This document shows positions 8,759 to 18,062 of a stretch of 64,000 nucleotides of DNA, one piece after another (positions within the stretch are counted from its first letter, which is position 1; the number at the start of each line of letters is the position of its first letter). The stretch lies in assembly GCF_002967765.1 (NCBI RefSeq), contig NZ_PUHY01000005.1, forward strand, positions 558,001 through 622,000, given 5' to 3'. Under the pieces are notes generated by a model. It did no database searches, was not told the DNA's origin, and saw only the letters and a list, made by a program, of their open reading frames with translations. Both the position numbers and the translations under genes were made by a program. Source of the DNA: Blastopirellula marina. GTDB taxonomy: Bacteria > Planctomycetota > Planctomycetia > Pirellulales > Pirellulaceae.

Positions 8759-11700
8759 ATGAACGCACCTGCCGTGTTGATGAAGTTATCGCAGCGTTTT
8801 CATACGCTCCGTCGACGCCATATGTCGGTGCGATTAGGCATCGTCTTGTTGGTGACGGTCGCTGTGTTATTGGCGACTTGGATGGTGCTTGGGGGGTGCG
8901 ACTACCTGTGGGAGCTGTCGCTACAAACGCGGCAGATTGTGGGTGGAGTAGCGCTTGCGATGGTCTTGCTGGGCTTCGTCTGGCAAACCTATCGCGTCCT
9001 ACGTGAGACGAGAAAGCGAACATTCGCCACGCTTCTGGAAACATCTTTTGAAGAATTTGGTCAACGAATCCGTACTGTGCTCGATACGGTTGAAGGACGC
9101 GTAGACGGACCGTCGGTAATGCTTGCCGCCCTTGGCCATCAGACGCTTGGCCGCTGGGAGACTTCGACGCCAGATCGAATTCTTCCCATTCGTAAACTGC
9201 TCTTGAGCCTGGCCCTTTGCATTATGATGGCAGTCGCTGCATCGTTTTTGTATGTGGCCGGTGACCAGTGGCATACGGCCATGCTGCGCGCTGCTGGCAA
9301 GGATGTCCCTTACACCACGTTCCAGGTAATACCTGGCAACGACAGCATCTTAGAAGGTTTACCGCTTGAGGTCGCGCTTCGATTGAAAGGTCGTATCGAT
9401 CGTGACGTCGCTTTGCGTTATCGCACGCTCCCCTTCGAGGCCGCAGGCGAATCGTCCGCGGAGAGTGGTGATCAACCCTGGACGGAATTGGAGTTATCAC
9501 CCACCGAAGACGACCCGGCTCTGTTCAGCGTGCATGTCGGTTCCGCATCCCGCCCGACAGAATATCAGTTCGTCACCAGCGTCGGCGCGACCGATGTGTT
9601 TCAGATCGAAGTTCGCCCCCGAATTGAAGCCGTTCGGGTGACAACCACCGTTCAGCCTCCCGCTTATACGCAGCTAGAGTCTCGGACATTCGCCGCCAGC
9701 GACGCCACCGTACTGGAACAATCGCAAGTTGACGTCGTCATCGAAACCAATCATCCGCTACAGATTACTAAGCTGTTGATTAATAGCGAAGAGACTCCAT
9801 CTATCGATGCCACTAGCGTGTCAGGCGATCGACGTCAATGGACATTCACTTTGCCCAGTAGCAAAACGCTGACCTGGCAGTTCTCGGGCAGCGGAAGTGA
9901 CGAGACGCCAATGAAGCCAGTCTCAGGGCGACTTCGCGTACGAGCCGATCAGCCCCCGACGCTCGTCTGGCGTGAGCCAACTCAAGAACTCCGCGTGTCG
10001 ACCTTAGCGGAGGTTCCCATGCATTTACTGGTGTCCGATGACTATGGAATCAGAGAGGCAGGTATCCTGTTCCAGCTTGGTGGAGAAGAAGAATACGAGT
10101 TCGCTTTTTGGTCGTCCGAATCGGAAGAGGCGGGTTCACCTCCGACCACTCGTCAACGCCTGGAAGAGATCTTACCCCTCGAAACACTTGGGCTGACCGA
10201 ACGAGACTACATCAGTTACTATGCTTACGCGATCGACAACCGACAACCGAATCCGATGCGGATTGAGAGCGATGTTCGCTATATCGATATTCGTCCTCTG
10301 CGACAGTTCTACTCGGAGATCGAACTAGACCCCGCCGCGCAGAATGGCGGTGGTAGCCTAATCGTTCAGCTGGATGAAATCATCCGGCGCCAGCGGTTCA
10401 TGATTAATCGAACCCGGCGGCTGACGAAAGCAACGGGGCAAGAGCTGGCCAGCGAACTGCGGACAATTGACCGTTTGGTAGAGAATCAAAGCGAACTAGC
10501 TGGCTTAACTCGCTTTCTCGTCGAATTTCTTGTTTCGCGTGGTAACGACGACGTCGAGGCTCTTAATCAAGCGGAAGCGACTATGCTGCAAGCCTCCGAC
10601 TCCCTAGCTGCCGCCAATTTCGATTTGGCCTTGGTTCAGCAGGAGGACGCGCTGCGATCGCTCGCCGAAGCACGACGTACAGTCGAGCTGCTTATCATGA
10701 AGAATCGCTCCCGTAGCCAACAGGCCGCCATGCAACAGTTCGCACGACAACTAAGACAGAAGCTGCGTCGGGATCGCCCAACAACGGAACGAGAAATCGC
10801 CGATACGTTGGAAAAGATAGCTCAACAACAAGCACAATTGGCAACCCGTGCCAAGCAGTTGAATCAACCCACTCAACAAGCAGGCGGTGGCACCGCCGAC
10901 GCGACGGAAGCAACCAAGAGTACCTCAACCGACGCCGAACCGACACGCGAAGAGCAGCTGGAGTCACTCTACGCCGACCAAATCGACCTATTAGAACGCG
11001 TCAAGGCCATCGAACAGGAGCTCTCTGAGCGGTTGAACAGCTCGAAGTTGTTTTCCGATCGCATGAAGGAAGCCCAATCCGGTATGAATAGTCTGGCAAC
11101 GCAAGCACGTGATGCTGAGTTAGATTCCTACCCAGGCGAAGCCGAACAGGCGAGCCAGCAATTGGCTGAGATAGGCGTGCAACTGAAGGCCCTGTCGGCA
11201 GACGAGGCGGTGAACCGAATTGCCTCGATACGCGATTTAACGACCTCTTTGGCCAATCTCGAGAACGGCCTCTCCGATCAGCTTCAACCCACGCCGCAAC
11301 AACGTAATTCGGAGGATGGTGAGTCACAGAACGGCAGTCAGCCGAGTGATGAGGTATCGAGTCGTGCCCGCCAACTGCAACGTCGCGTAGAAACGATCGA
11401 GGATGTCCTCAATGCGCCCGCCGAACTTGGAGATGCCGAAACAGGCGAAGTGAACGATCAGCTCCAACGTTTTGCTGAGGAGAACGAATTTTCGCAATTG
11501 TTGACCGACAGCCAAAAGGCAAGTGGTGACCTACTCGACGAGGAAGTTACTGCTGATGAAAGAGAGCCACGCTCTAAGGAGGCCTACGACCGGGCGGTTC
11601 AATACGCCGAAGTGGCAATTCAACTCGATCAGTTGTTCCGTCAGATGGTCGAACCGCGTTTGGCTCGGCTACGCCAGCTGGAACAAAACGCATCTTCCTT

Positions 11701-12121
11701 GGCCCAGCAAATGGGGAAGGGAAAAGGTGGTGGTCAACAAAATGAAGACGCACAACAGGAGAGTGAGTTGACACCAGAAGCCAAAGCGGGCGTCGCTCAA
11801 CTGCAGCGTCAGTTACAAGACGAGGGCCTGCAGGAACTGGCTGAGATGTTACAGCAACAAGGCAGCTCCGGCGAAGGGGATGCACCTGGGGGCGGGATGA
11901 TGGCCAGTCAATTTGACCCTGCCAGAGCGCAACATGCCCGGGGACGGGTTTTGCTGGTGATACAAGAGATTCAAGCACGCATTCAGGAAATGATCCTGCA
12001 AGACATCGTTCCCGATCGCGACATCTCCGTTCCGCCAGAGTATCAGCAAGCCGTCGATAACTATTTGCGTGTCTTGGCAGGGGAAGCGAGCGCTGTGGAA
12101 AGCGAAGGAGGGCAACCATGA
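8759..12121 (+). CDS. Large coiled-coil membrane protein of MoxR/VWA operon (DUF4175-like)
   Basis: Large membrane protein of 1120 residues. Two transmembrane helices lie near the N-terminus (about 25-45 and 60-80), and a third at about 140-165. A beta-rich region follows (about 180-500), then a long region rich in Q, E, R and A (about 530-1100). That region is strongly predicted to be helical or coiled coil, with runs such as QQAAMQQFARQLRQKLRR. The architecture resembles DUF4175-type proteins found with BatA-like genes, though I cannot confirm the assignment. It starts 31 bases after the BatA-type gene and ends in an ATGA overlap with the next VWA gene. A scaffold role in the MoxR-VWA complex is plausible. 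Confidence 0.8.
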   Translation: MNAPAVLMKLSQRFHTLRRRHMSVRLGIVLLVTVAVLLATWMVLGGCDYLWELSLQTRQIVGGVALAMVLLGFVWQTYRVLRETRKRTFATLLETSFEEFGQRIRTVLDTVEGRVDGPSVMLAALGHQTLGRWETSTPDRILPIRKLLLSLALCIMMAVAASFLYVAGDQWHTAMLRAAGKDVPYTTFQVIPGNDSILEGLPLEVALRLKGRIDRDVALRYRTLPFEAAGESSAESGDQPWTELELSPTEDDPALFSVHVGSASRPTEYQFVTSVGATDVFQIEVRPRIEAVRVTTTVQPPAYTQLESRTFAASDATVLEQSQVDVVIETNHPLQITKLLINSEETPSIDATSVSGDRRQWTFTLPSSKTLTWQFSGSGSDETPMKPVSGRLRVRADQPPTLVWREPTQELRVSTLAEVPMHLLVSDDYGIREAGILFQLGGEEEYEFAFWSSESEEAGSPPTTRQRLEEILPLETLGLTERDYISYYAYAIDNRQPNPMRIESDVRYIDIRPLRQFYSEIELDPAAQNGGGSLIVQLDEIIRRQRFMINRTRRLTKATGQELASELRTIDRLVENQSELAGLTRFLVEFLVSRGNDDVEALNQAEATMLQASDSLAAANFDLALVQQEDALRSLAEARRTVELLIMKNRSRSQQAAMQQFARQLRQKLRRDRPTTEREIADTLEKIAQQQAQLATRAKQLNQPTQQAGGGTADATEATKSTSTDAEPTREEQLESLYADQIDLLERVKAIEQELSERLNSSKLFSDRMKEAQSGMNSLATQARDAELDSYPGEAEQASQQLAEIGVQLKALSADEAVNRIASIRDLTTSLANLENGLSDQLQPTPQQRNSEDGESQNGSQPSDEVSSRARQLQRRVETIEDVLNAPAELGDAETGEVNDQLQRFAEENEFSQLLTDSQKASGDLLDEEVTADEREPRSKEAYDRAVQYAEVAIQLDQLFRQMVEPRLARLRQLEQNASSLAQQMGKGKGGGQQNEDAQQESELTPEAKAGVAQLQRQLQDEGLQELAEMLQQQGSSGEGDAPGGGMMASQFDPARAQHARGRVLLVIQEIQARIQEMILQDIVPDRDISVPPEYQQAVDNYLRVLAGEASAVESEGGQP

Positions 12122-14613
12122 TATGTGATCGCTTCCTACTTGTCGGCGAAACATACCTGTCTTGGATGCCGGCTGTGTCGGGCTATGGCATATTGGCGAT
12201 TGTACTCGTTTGTGTAGCGATGTGGCTTGTGCTTCGACTCGTTTCAGGTCCTTCCCAGGTTCGTGATCAGGTTGGCCTTTTTATTCTGCGAGGTTGCGCC
12301 CTGGCGATCATATTCTTGATTCTAATGGGGCCGACGGTCGTCGATGAAGAGCCCGGCGAGGTGAGTCGGCCGAACATGATCTATCTTCTCGATGGATCAC
12401 AAAGCATGCAGCTTGGCAACGAGCAAACTCGCTGGGAAGAGAGTTTGCGATTTCTCGACGAAGCGGAATCGGCCGCCGGCCAGTCGAATCGGAGTAATCT
12501 CCAAGCGTTCCGCTTCGGGCATCGTCTCCAGCCGCTGGTCGATAATTCAGTAAGAACGGCGGACAGCTCACTTTCGTTGATCGATCGTGCTTCGTTGCCC
12601 GAAGGAAACGGTGGTGGCAATCGAATCGCTCCTCCTTCCGCGAGCGATTCCCGATTGGGAGATGCCCTGCGGCAATTACTCCCTCAAGTTCAAGCTCGCT
12701 CGGCCGCAGGGATCGTCCTTTGTTCCGATGGTCGCGTTCGTGGATCGGAAGCGGTCGAAAGGCTGGCAGAAATCTGTGGCGAAGCCAAGGTGCCGATTCA
12801 TGTGGTACCGATCGGTCATTCTTCTGGGGCTGGCGATATTGCGATTGTCTCGTTGGTGGTTCCGCCGCGCGTCAACAAGTTCACCGAAAATCAGGTTCAG
12901 GTATTCCTCCGGAGCTACGGCTTTACGGGCGAACGAACGATGGTGCGTGTGCTGAGTCGTGATACTCTTAACGGTACGGCAGCAAAAACACTGGCGACTG
13001 TACCGATCACTCTCAGCGGAGGAGCCCAAGCCGCGACGATTACCTTCCGCATGAACGACCGCCCCGAAGATCTGGAGGTGGTCATCGACCCGATTGATGG
13101 AGAATTGACCGATCGCAACAATAAAGTAAAGACGCGCGTCGAGATTGATCGTACAAAGGTCCGCGTGCTTTACGTCGAAGGGGAACAATCGGCTAGTTTG
13201 AATAATCTGTTCGGCGGATTCTTTCAATCCAATTCGACAACCTCCAGTGCGTTGAATGTTCGCGCTGCTCTGCAAGAAGATGTTGACATCGAGTGCGTCG
13301 CGTTCAGTTCCAGCGGTGGCAGCACCCCACGAACGGTTGCTGTGGGCAGCAATCCGCAAGACGTTGTGTTCCCCCGCACAAGGGCGGAGCTGTTCGCCTA
13401 CGACTGCGTGATCTTCAGCAATGTTGGCCCGAACATGCTGACCGAAGAGCAGAATCAATGGATGGCGCAGTGGATCGAAGGACGAGGCGGCGGTTTGATC
13501 GTCACCGGTGGGGGGGCCCTCAACCCACAGCTTTGGAACGAGTCTCCCTTACTTCCACTGTTACCTGTGCTGCTGGAAGAAGCTCGTCCGATCGGCCTTC
13601 GGGCAGCCGCGGTCACCGCGACGCGGCCCAATCATCCTGTGTGGCGATTGCGGCTTGAGAAGGCCCTCAACGATCAACTGTTAGGTCTGCTGCCAACCTT
13701 GTCCATTCAAGGAATGGGCTACCGCGTCAAGTCGACCGCGGATGTGCTCGCGGAAGAATCCGAATCGGGAGCGGCCGTGTTAATGGCACACCGAGCGGGC
13801 CGCGGACGAGTGATCGTTTCCACGGCCAGCTTAGGTGGAGGTTCGCTGATCGACCTAGCCGACCGCTGGGGTCCTCAGCCAGAGCGAGTTGCTTCGAAGT
13901 TATGGCGCAACCTGGTGTATTGGGCGACGGAGGGTTCTTCGACTGGTCGTCGTCGTTTGGTTGCCAGCGCCGACAAGCAGTTTTATCGTCCTGGCGAGAC
14001 CATATCGATCTTCGCAACCGCGTTTGATGAAGCCGCGCGTCCGTCCACCAAATATCGGTTGTGGGCTATGCTCGAACCTGATTCGCTCGATGATCTTTCC
14101 CTTTATTCCCCTGTACTTTGGCCTGACAACGTCGTTCGCGAAAGCGGCGAAGTCGGTTCGCATGTTGCTTGGGGGGAAGAGTTGCCGCTAACTCGTGGGA
14201 AGACCGCCGATGGGTATGGACTTGATCTGCTGCTTAGCGAGATGACAGACGCAGTCGATAGCGGATTGCGGATCGAGTTAACCGCGTATGAAGGAGCCGA
14301 GACGGAATCCGCTTTTGGACACGGAACGCAAGTCGATAGCACCTCGTTGGCCATTCAGATCCTCAGTGATCCCTTCGAGCAACAAAACCCACTTCCCAAT
14401 CACGATTTACTCAAACGGTTGGCTGCCGTATCCGGGGGGCAAGTGTTGACCGATCCCAGCCAACTGGCCGAACTGCTGCGAACACGCCAGCTAATCGAAG
14501 GGCTCCCACGGAGGGATGTCACTCCCGCATGGAGCCACTGGTGGTTATGGTTAAGCTTAATAGGCCTCCTGTCGACCGAATGGTTTTGGCGGCGCGTAAC
14601 AGGACTGGCCTAA
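12118..14613 (+). CDS. VWA-domain membrane protein with amidotransferase-like segment
   Basis: Membrane protein of 831 residues with two N-terminal helices (about 20-42 and 52-72). A VWA-like domain begins with metal-site motif DGSQS (92-96) and continues through the GIVLCSDGRVRGSEA region. A later segment around residues 420-470 (AYDCVIFSNVG ... GGGLIVTGGG) looks like the class I glutamine amidotransferase-like fold common in this group. One C-terminal helix (WLWLSLIGLLSTEWFW) closes the protein. Its start overlaps the preceding stop at ATGA. It is the last gene of the operon, followed by a 94-base gap before the BlaI-type gene. It is probably a second VWA component of the same membrane complex. 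Confidence 0.86.
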   Translation: MICDRFLLVGETYLSWMPAVSGYGILAIVLVCVAMWLVLRLVSGPSQVRDQVGLFILRGCALAIIFLILMGPTVVDEEPGEVSRPNMIYLLDGSQSMQLGNEQTRWEESLRFLDEAESAAGQSNRSNLQAFRFGHRLQPLVDNSVRTADSSLSLIDRASLPEGNGGGNRIAPPSASDSRLGDALRQLLPQVQARSAAGIVLCSDGRVRGSEAVERLAEICGEAKVPIHVVPIGHSSGAGDIAIVSLVVPPRVNKFTENQVQVFLRSYGFTGERTMVRVLSRDTLNGTAAKTLATVPITLSGGAQAATITFRMNDRPEDLEVVIDPIDGELTDRNNKVKTRVEIDRTKVRVLYVEGEQSASLNNLFGGFFQSNSTTSSALNVRAALQEDVDIECVAFSSSGGSTPRTVAVGSNPQDVVFPRTRAELFAYDCVIFSNVGPNMLTEEQNQWMAQWIEGRGGGLIVTGGGALNPQLWNESPLLPLLPVLLEEARPIGLRAAAVTATRPNHPVWRLRLEKALNDQLLGLLPTLSIQGMGYRVKSTADVLAEESESGAAVLMAHRAGRGRVIVSTASLGGGSLIDLADRWGPQPERVASKLWRNLVYWATEGSSTGRRRLVASADKQFYRPGETISIFATAFDEAARPSTKYRLWAMLEPDSLDDLSLYSPVLWPDNVVRESGEVGSHVAWGEELPLTRGKTADGYGLDLLLSEMTDAVDSGLRIELTAYEGAETESAFGHGTQVDSTSLAIQILSDPFEQQNPLPNHDLLKRLAAVSGGQVLTDPSQLAELLRTRQLIEGLPRRDVTPAWSHWWLWLSLIGLLSTEWFWRRVTGLA

Positions 14614-14707
14614 TCAAAGAAAACAGAGATCGTGCCAGATGCGATCGATCGAGACCTAACTTGCGGAATACCGGATCACGTTCGGTTACCAACTAGAGGA
14701 TTATCGG

Positions 14708-15091
14708 ATGCTTAAGCCTTCGAAGGATGTCACCGCCGCGGAGTTGGCGATTTTAGAACAACTGTGGGAGCACCAGTCGGCCACCTTGAAAGAGTTGTCA
14801 GGTTGGTTGTATGGATCGACCAGTGCGTCTGACATTGCCACCGTGCAAAAGCTGGTCGCGCGGCTGGAAGCCAAAGAATGCATCAAACGCAACCGAGACG
14901 AGTGGCCTCACTTGTTTCAAGCGGCAATCAAGCGTGAAGACTTGATCAGCAAACGTTTGCAGGCCACTGCCGACGAGCTGTGTGATGGAACGTTGAACAG
15001 TTTGCTAACGCACTTGGTGAAGTCGGCCAAGTTTAACGCGAAACAGCGGAAGAGTCTTCGTAAACTTCTGGACGATCTGGATAGCAAATGA
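14708..15091 (+). CDS. BlaI/MecI/CopY family transcriptional repressor
   Basis: Winged-helix repressor of the BlaI/MecI family (127 residues). The N-terminal pattern VTAAELAILEQLWEHQSATL and the helix-turn-helix region followed by VQKLVARLEAKECIKRNR match the family's DNA-binding wing. The C-terminal part (about 75-125) would form the dimerisation helices that are cleaved in BlaI after BlaR1 signalling. An AGAGGA ribosome-binding site lies at 14695-14700. It overlaps the M56 protease gene by four bases, the classic regulator-sensor pairing. I did not find a clear TACA-n-TGTA operator in the 94-base upstream gap, so its own regulation is unresolved. Confidence 0.93.
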   Translation: MLKPSKDVTAAELAILEQLWEHQSATLKELSGWLYGSTSASDIATVQKLVARLEAKECIKRNRDEWPHLFQAAIKREDLISKRLQATADELCDGTLNSLLTHLVKSAKFNAKQRKSLRKLLDDLDSK

Positions 15092-16989
15092 GCTTTTGGG
15101 GCCAACTAATCGCAAGCAACTTGGTCATGGCCTGCCTGATCGGCAGCCTGGCTTGGCTGGTTGGCCGTAATGGTCGCCAGGCAACGCTTGCGCATACGTT
15201 GTGGTTGTTGCTGTTCGTTAAACTGATTACGCCGCCGTTAGTAACGGTGCCACTCCCCTTCCCTGAGACTTGGTGGCCGACCGAACTCGCCGTCGTTGAG
15301 TTCGACAACAAAGCAGTCACCGCGGGCGAAACGGCTACGGTCGCTCACAGTGGTGAAGAAACCAGTTCTGCTCGTTCCAATCGCAGCGCTCACACAGATC
15401 TACCGGCCGCAACTCCAGCAACTAGTTGGAATTGGACTATGCCAATCCATTGGTCGTATGTGTTGGTTGGCGTTTGGTTGATGGGTTTTCTTTGGATTGC
15501 GGTTCGAGGTTGTGTCAAGCTAATCCGCTTTTATCGGCTGCTGAGACGCCACGGTACCGTCGATGAAGCAGCGACCGGATTCGTAAGGGGTTTGCTCGTT
15601 AGGGCACGTGGTAGCACTTCGCCGCCACGATGTCCGCAAGTGTTGCGAGTTCCCATGCGAGTGTCGCCGATGCTGTTCGGGTGGGGAACCCGAGCTTACA
15701 TCGTTTGCCCTGATTCTTTGTGGGATGCATTCGATGAAGAGGAGCGAAACGCGTTCCTTGCCCACGAAACGGCTCACTACCACCGCCGCGATCATTGGGT
15801 GCGGTGGCTCGAATGGTCGGTCACGGCGTTGTACTGGTGGTTTCCGTTGGTCTATTTCGCTCGCCGTCAATTAGAACGCCATGAAGAAGCCTGTTGCGAT
15901 GCCTGGGCAGTCCGGATGCTGGAAGCGTCACCAAGGCAATATGCCGAAGCCTTGTTACAGGTGGTCGACTTCATCAGTGAGTACGAAGTGGGGATGGTGC
16001 GACTGGCTAGCGGGATGCAGCCAACTTATACGCTGGAAGAACGCTTGCACCTGATCATGAAAGGTGGCCGACCAATCGAACAAGCACGCCGCTTTCGTAC
16101 TTGGTTCGGCATGGCTTGTCTGATGCTTTGTGTGTTGCACCCGATCGTTAAGCTCTACCGTCCGCTGCCTTTGCCGACGAACGTGGTTGCGACACGCGAT
16201 TCCGATTCCAACCTCAACCAGTTGAAATCAGATTCAACAAGACCGGCGAATAACCATACTGCCGAGCCTCTCGATTTGCCACCAGAACCGGAAGGATTTT
16301 GGAATAGTCGTCCGAAAACACGCTGGGCGGACGTGTCGCTCTCGCTGCCAGGAGCGCGATTGGTGGCAGACGCAGATGAAGGGGTACGCTTCATGACAGC
16401 GGACGGAAAGACGCTGCAATTCAAGACGGAGGAGCTAACTTCGGTCGCCGAGATCGCCGCAACCAAGCGTGTTGTGATCGGCAATCAGGAGGGACAGTTG
16501 CGACTTTGGGACCTGGCCGCCGCCATGCCGGTTTCGTTGATTGGTTTGCACCCTGCCCCCGTGACGAGCGTAGCCTATCACGAGAAAGCAGGCCTTTTCT
16601 CTGCCGATGAAGCTGGCTCGGTGATGCGGTGGGATGTTCAGTCCGGCCAGGTCCTCGCCACGTGGGCTGAAACTTCTTCTTCGGTTCAATCGGTTCGCTT
16701 GTCTAACGATGGCCAGTCGCTGGCAATCCTATGCGGGGCATGGGAAGACCTCGGCCAACCGCAACAATTGTTCGTTGTTGACAGTCAAACTCTTCGCCCC
16801 AAGTTCAATGTGTCGCCGCCGATCGGTACGGCCGTGGTTGTTCCCTCCACGACAGGAGGTTGGTACTCCGTGCGATGGACGGGCCATATCACTGACTTAA
16901 CGACAGGAGTCCTTCTCGGGCAAATACCGAAACACCATGTCTCATCGCTCGTATTGTGCCAAGACTCACCTTTACAAAAGTCGCCATGA
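15088..16989 (+). CDS. M56 (BlaR1-like) membrane metalloprotease with WD40-like C-terminus
   Basis: BlaR1/MecR1-type integral membrane protease, expected to relay an extracytoplasmic signal by cleaving the BlaI repressor. Hydrophobic helices lie at about residues 5-25, 30-50, 117-140, 250-270 and 330-350. The zinc site is HETAH at 226-230, followed downstream by ERHEEACCDAWAV, which holds the usual acidic third ligand. Instead of a penicillin-binding sensor, the C-terminus (about 405-633) shows WD40-like repeats, including LRLWDLAAAM and VMRWDVQSGQ. Only about three or four blades are visible, so the propeller may be partial. It overlaps the BlaI gene and the following exported protein gene at ATGA. 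Confidence 0.88.
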   Translation: MSFWGQLIASNLVMACLIGSLAWLVGRNGRQATLAHTLWLLLFVKLITPPLVTVPLPFPETWWPTELAVVEFDNKAVTAGETATVAHSGEETSSARSNRSAHTDLPAATPATSWNWTMPIHWSYVLVGVWLMGFLWIAVRGCVKLIRFYRLLRRHGTVDEAATGFVRGLLVRARGSTSPPRCPQVLRVPMRVSPMLFGWGTRAYIVCPDSLWDAFDEEERNAFLAHETAHYHRRDHWVRWLEWSVTALYWWFPLVYFARRQLERHEEACCDAWAVRMLEASPRQYAEALLQVVDFISEYEVGMVRLASGMQPTYTLEERLHLIMKGGRPIEQARRFRTWFGMACLMLCVLHPIVKLYRPLPLPTNVVATRDSDSNLNQLKSDSTRPANNHTAEPLDLPPEPEGFWNSRPKTRWADVSLSLPGARLVADADEGVRFMTADGKTLQFKTEELTSVAEIAATKRVVIGNQEGQLRLWDLAAAMPVSLIGLHPAPVTSVAYHEKAGLFSADEAGSVMRWDVQSGQVLATWAETSSSVQSVRLSNDGQSLAILCGAWEDLGQPQQLFVVDSQTLRPKFNVSPPIGTAVVVPSTTGGWYSVRWTGHITDLTTGVLLGQIPKHHVSSLVLCQDSPLQKSP

Positions 16990-18062
16990 AGGAAAACAGG
17001 CTAATGCGATTTCATCTATGCCACCCGTTGTCAGCGATCGTTTTCGTTTCCTTCGTTTGTGTTGCTACATTCGCTCATGCACAAGAGACCGCGGAGGAAA
17101 CGAAGGTTGACCTGCCTAAGCGATGGGTGTTGATTGCGTGCGGTTTGCCAGGGGACGACGAACATCGCGTGCGTCTAACAAAGGCTTGTCGTCAGCTGAT
17201 AAGCGGAGCCGAGACGACTCTTGGCGCTTCGCCAGAGCAGATCCGCATCCTCGCCGGTGATGAGACGATGAAAAACGACCTCGCCAATGAAGCGATCGAC
17301 GTAGGGATTTGTACCAAGGAAACTATGCCCGCCACGCTCAGCGAACTTGGTGGCTTGGCGCAACGTCGTGATGGATGTTGGGTATTCCTCTTGGGGCATT
17401 CGCATTTATACGGACTCGAAAGCAAGTTCAACGTCGCTGGACCTGACTTTCATCAAGCAGAGTTCGCTCAGTGGGCCGAGGTGATTCAGTGCCAGGAACA
17501 AGTCTTCTGGGTGACCATGCCAGTCAGTGGGTTTTGGATCAAACCGCTCTCAAATGATACTCGTGTGATCGTATCTGCCACCGAGGCTGATGCTGAGTTC
17601 ACCGGCACGGAAATGCCGTACGCGTTGGCCAGTCACCTGGCAGGGAGTGGCGACTATTATCAATTGGAAGACGTCGATAAAGATCGATCTCTTTCGCTGC
17701 TCGATCTTTATCTTTCCGTAAACCTCGAAATCGATGCCACATTCAAAACACTCGACCGGTTGCAGACCGAGCATGCCCAACTAGAAGACAATGGGGACGG
17801 TCGAGGGAAGGAAGTGCAGTTGCCCTACTTACCGGTGGTCGTCGAAGACCCGGAAGTCACGGAGGATGACGAAGATGTAACGGAAGAAATCGCCGCTGAG
17901 GACGAGGAGCCGAATGAAGATGAGGCGGCGTCGAACGATGACGCGTCAGTCGAGGAAACCCCCATTAACCCGTTTGGCGTGCGCCCCGAGGTAACCATCC
18001 AATTCGAGTCGAATATGGATGGCTACCGTGCACAACGAATCTTGTTGAGGAGACCCCAGTGA
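16986..18062 (+). CDS. Exported caspase/C13-fold-like protein, probably catalytically dead
   Basis: Exported protein of 358 residues. The ATG at 16986 overlaps the preceding stop, while an ATG at 17004 would start directly at the signal peptide MRFHLCHPLSAIVFVSF. After the signal the order of segments recalls the caspase/legumain (C13) fold: a first strand WVLIACG, a helix, ILAGDET, then FLLGHSH with histidine 138. Where clan CD peptidases have the nucleophilic cysteine before SG, this protein reads MPVSG at 178-182, with no cysteine. A DVDKDRSLSLLDLYLS segment near the end resembles an EF-hand. The tail (about 290-345) is very acidic. It is coupled to the M56 gene, suggesting a shared pathway. 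The fold call is tentative. Confidence 0.7.
   Translation: MKENRLMRFHLCHPLSAIVFVSFVCVATFAHAQETAEETKVDLPKRWVLIACGLPGDDEHRVRLTKACRQLISGAETTLGASPEQIRILAGDETMKNDLANEAIDVGICTKETMPATLSELGGLAQRRDGCWVFLLGHSHLYGLESKFNVAGPDFHQAEFAQWAEVIQCQEQVFWVTMPVSGFWIKPLSNDTRVIVSATEADAEFTGTEMPYALASHLAGSGDYYQLEDVDKDRSLSLLDLYLSVNLEIDATFKTLDRLQTEHAQLEDNGDGRGKEVQLPYLPVVVEDPEVTEDDEDVTEEIAAEDEEPNEDEAASNDDASVEETPINPFGVRPEVTIQFESNMDGYRAQRILLRRPQ

Noticed and set aside
12676-13458. A 260-codon minus-strand open frame
   Set aside because: It mirrors the VWA membrane protein gene and shows no motif of its own.
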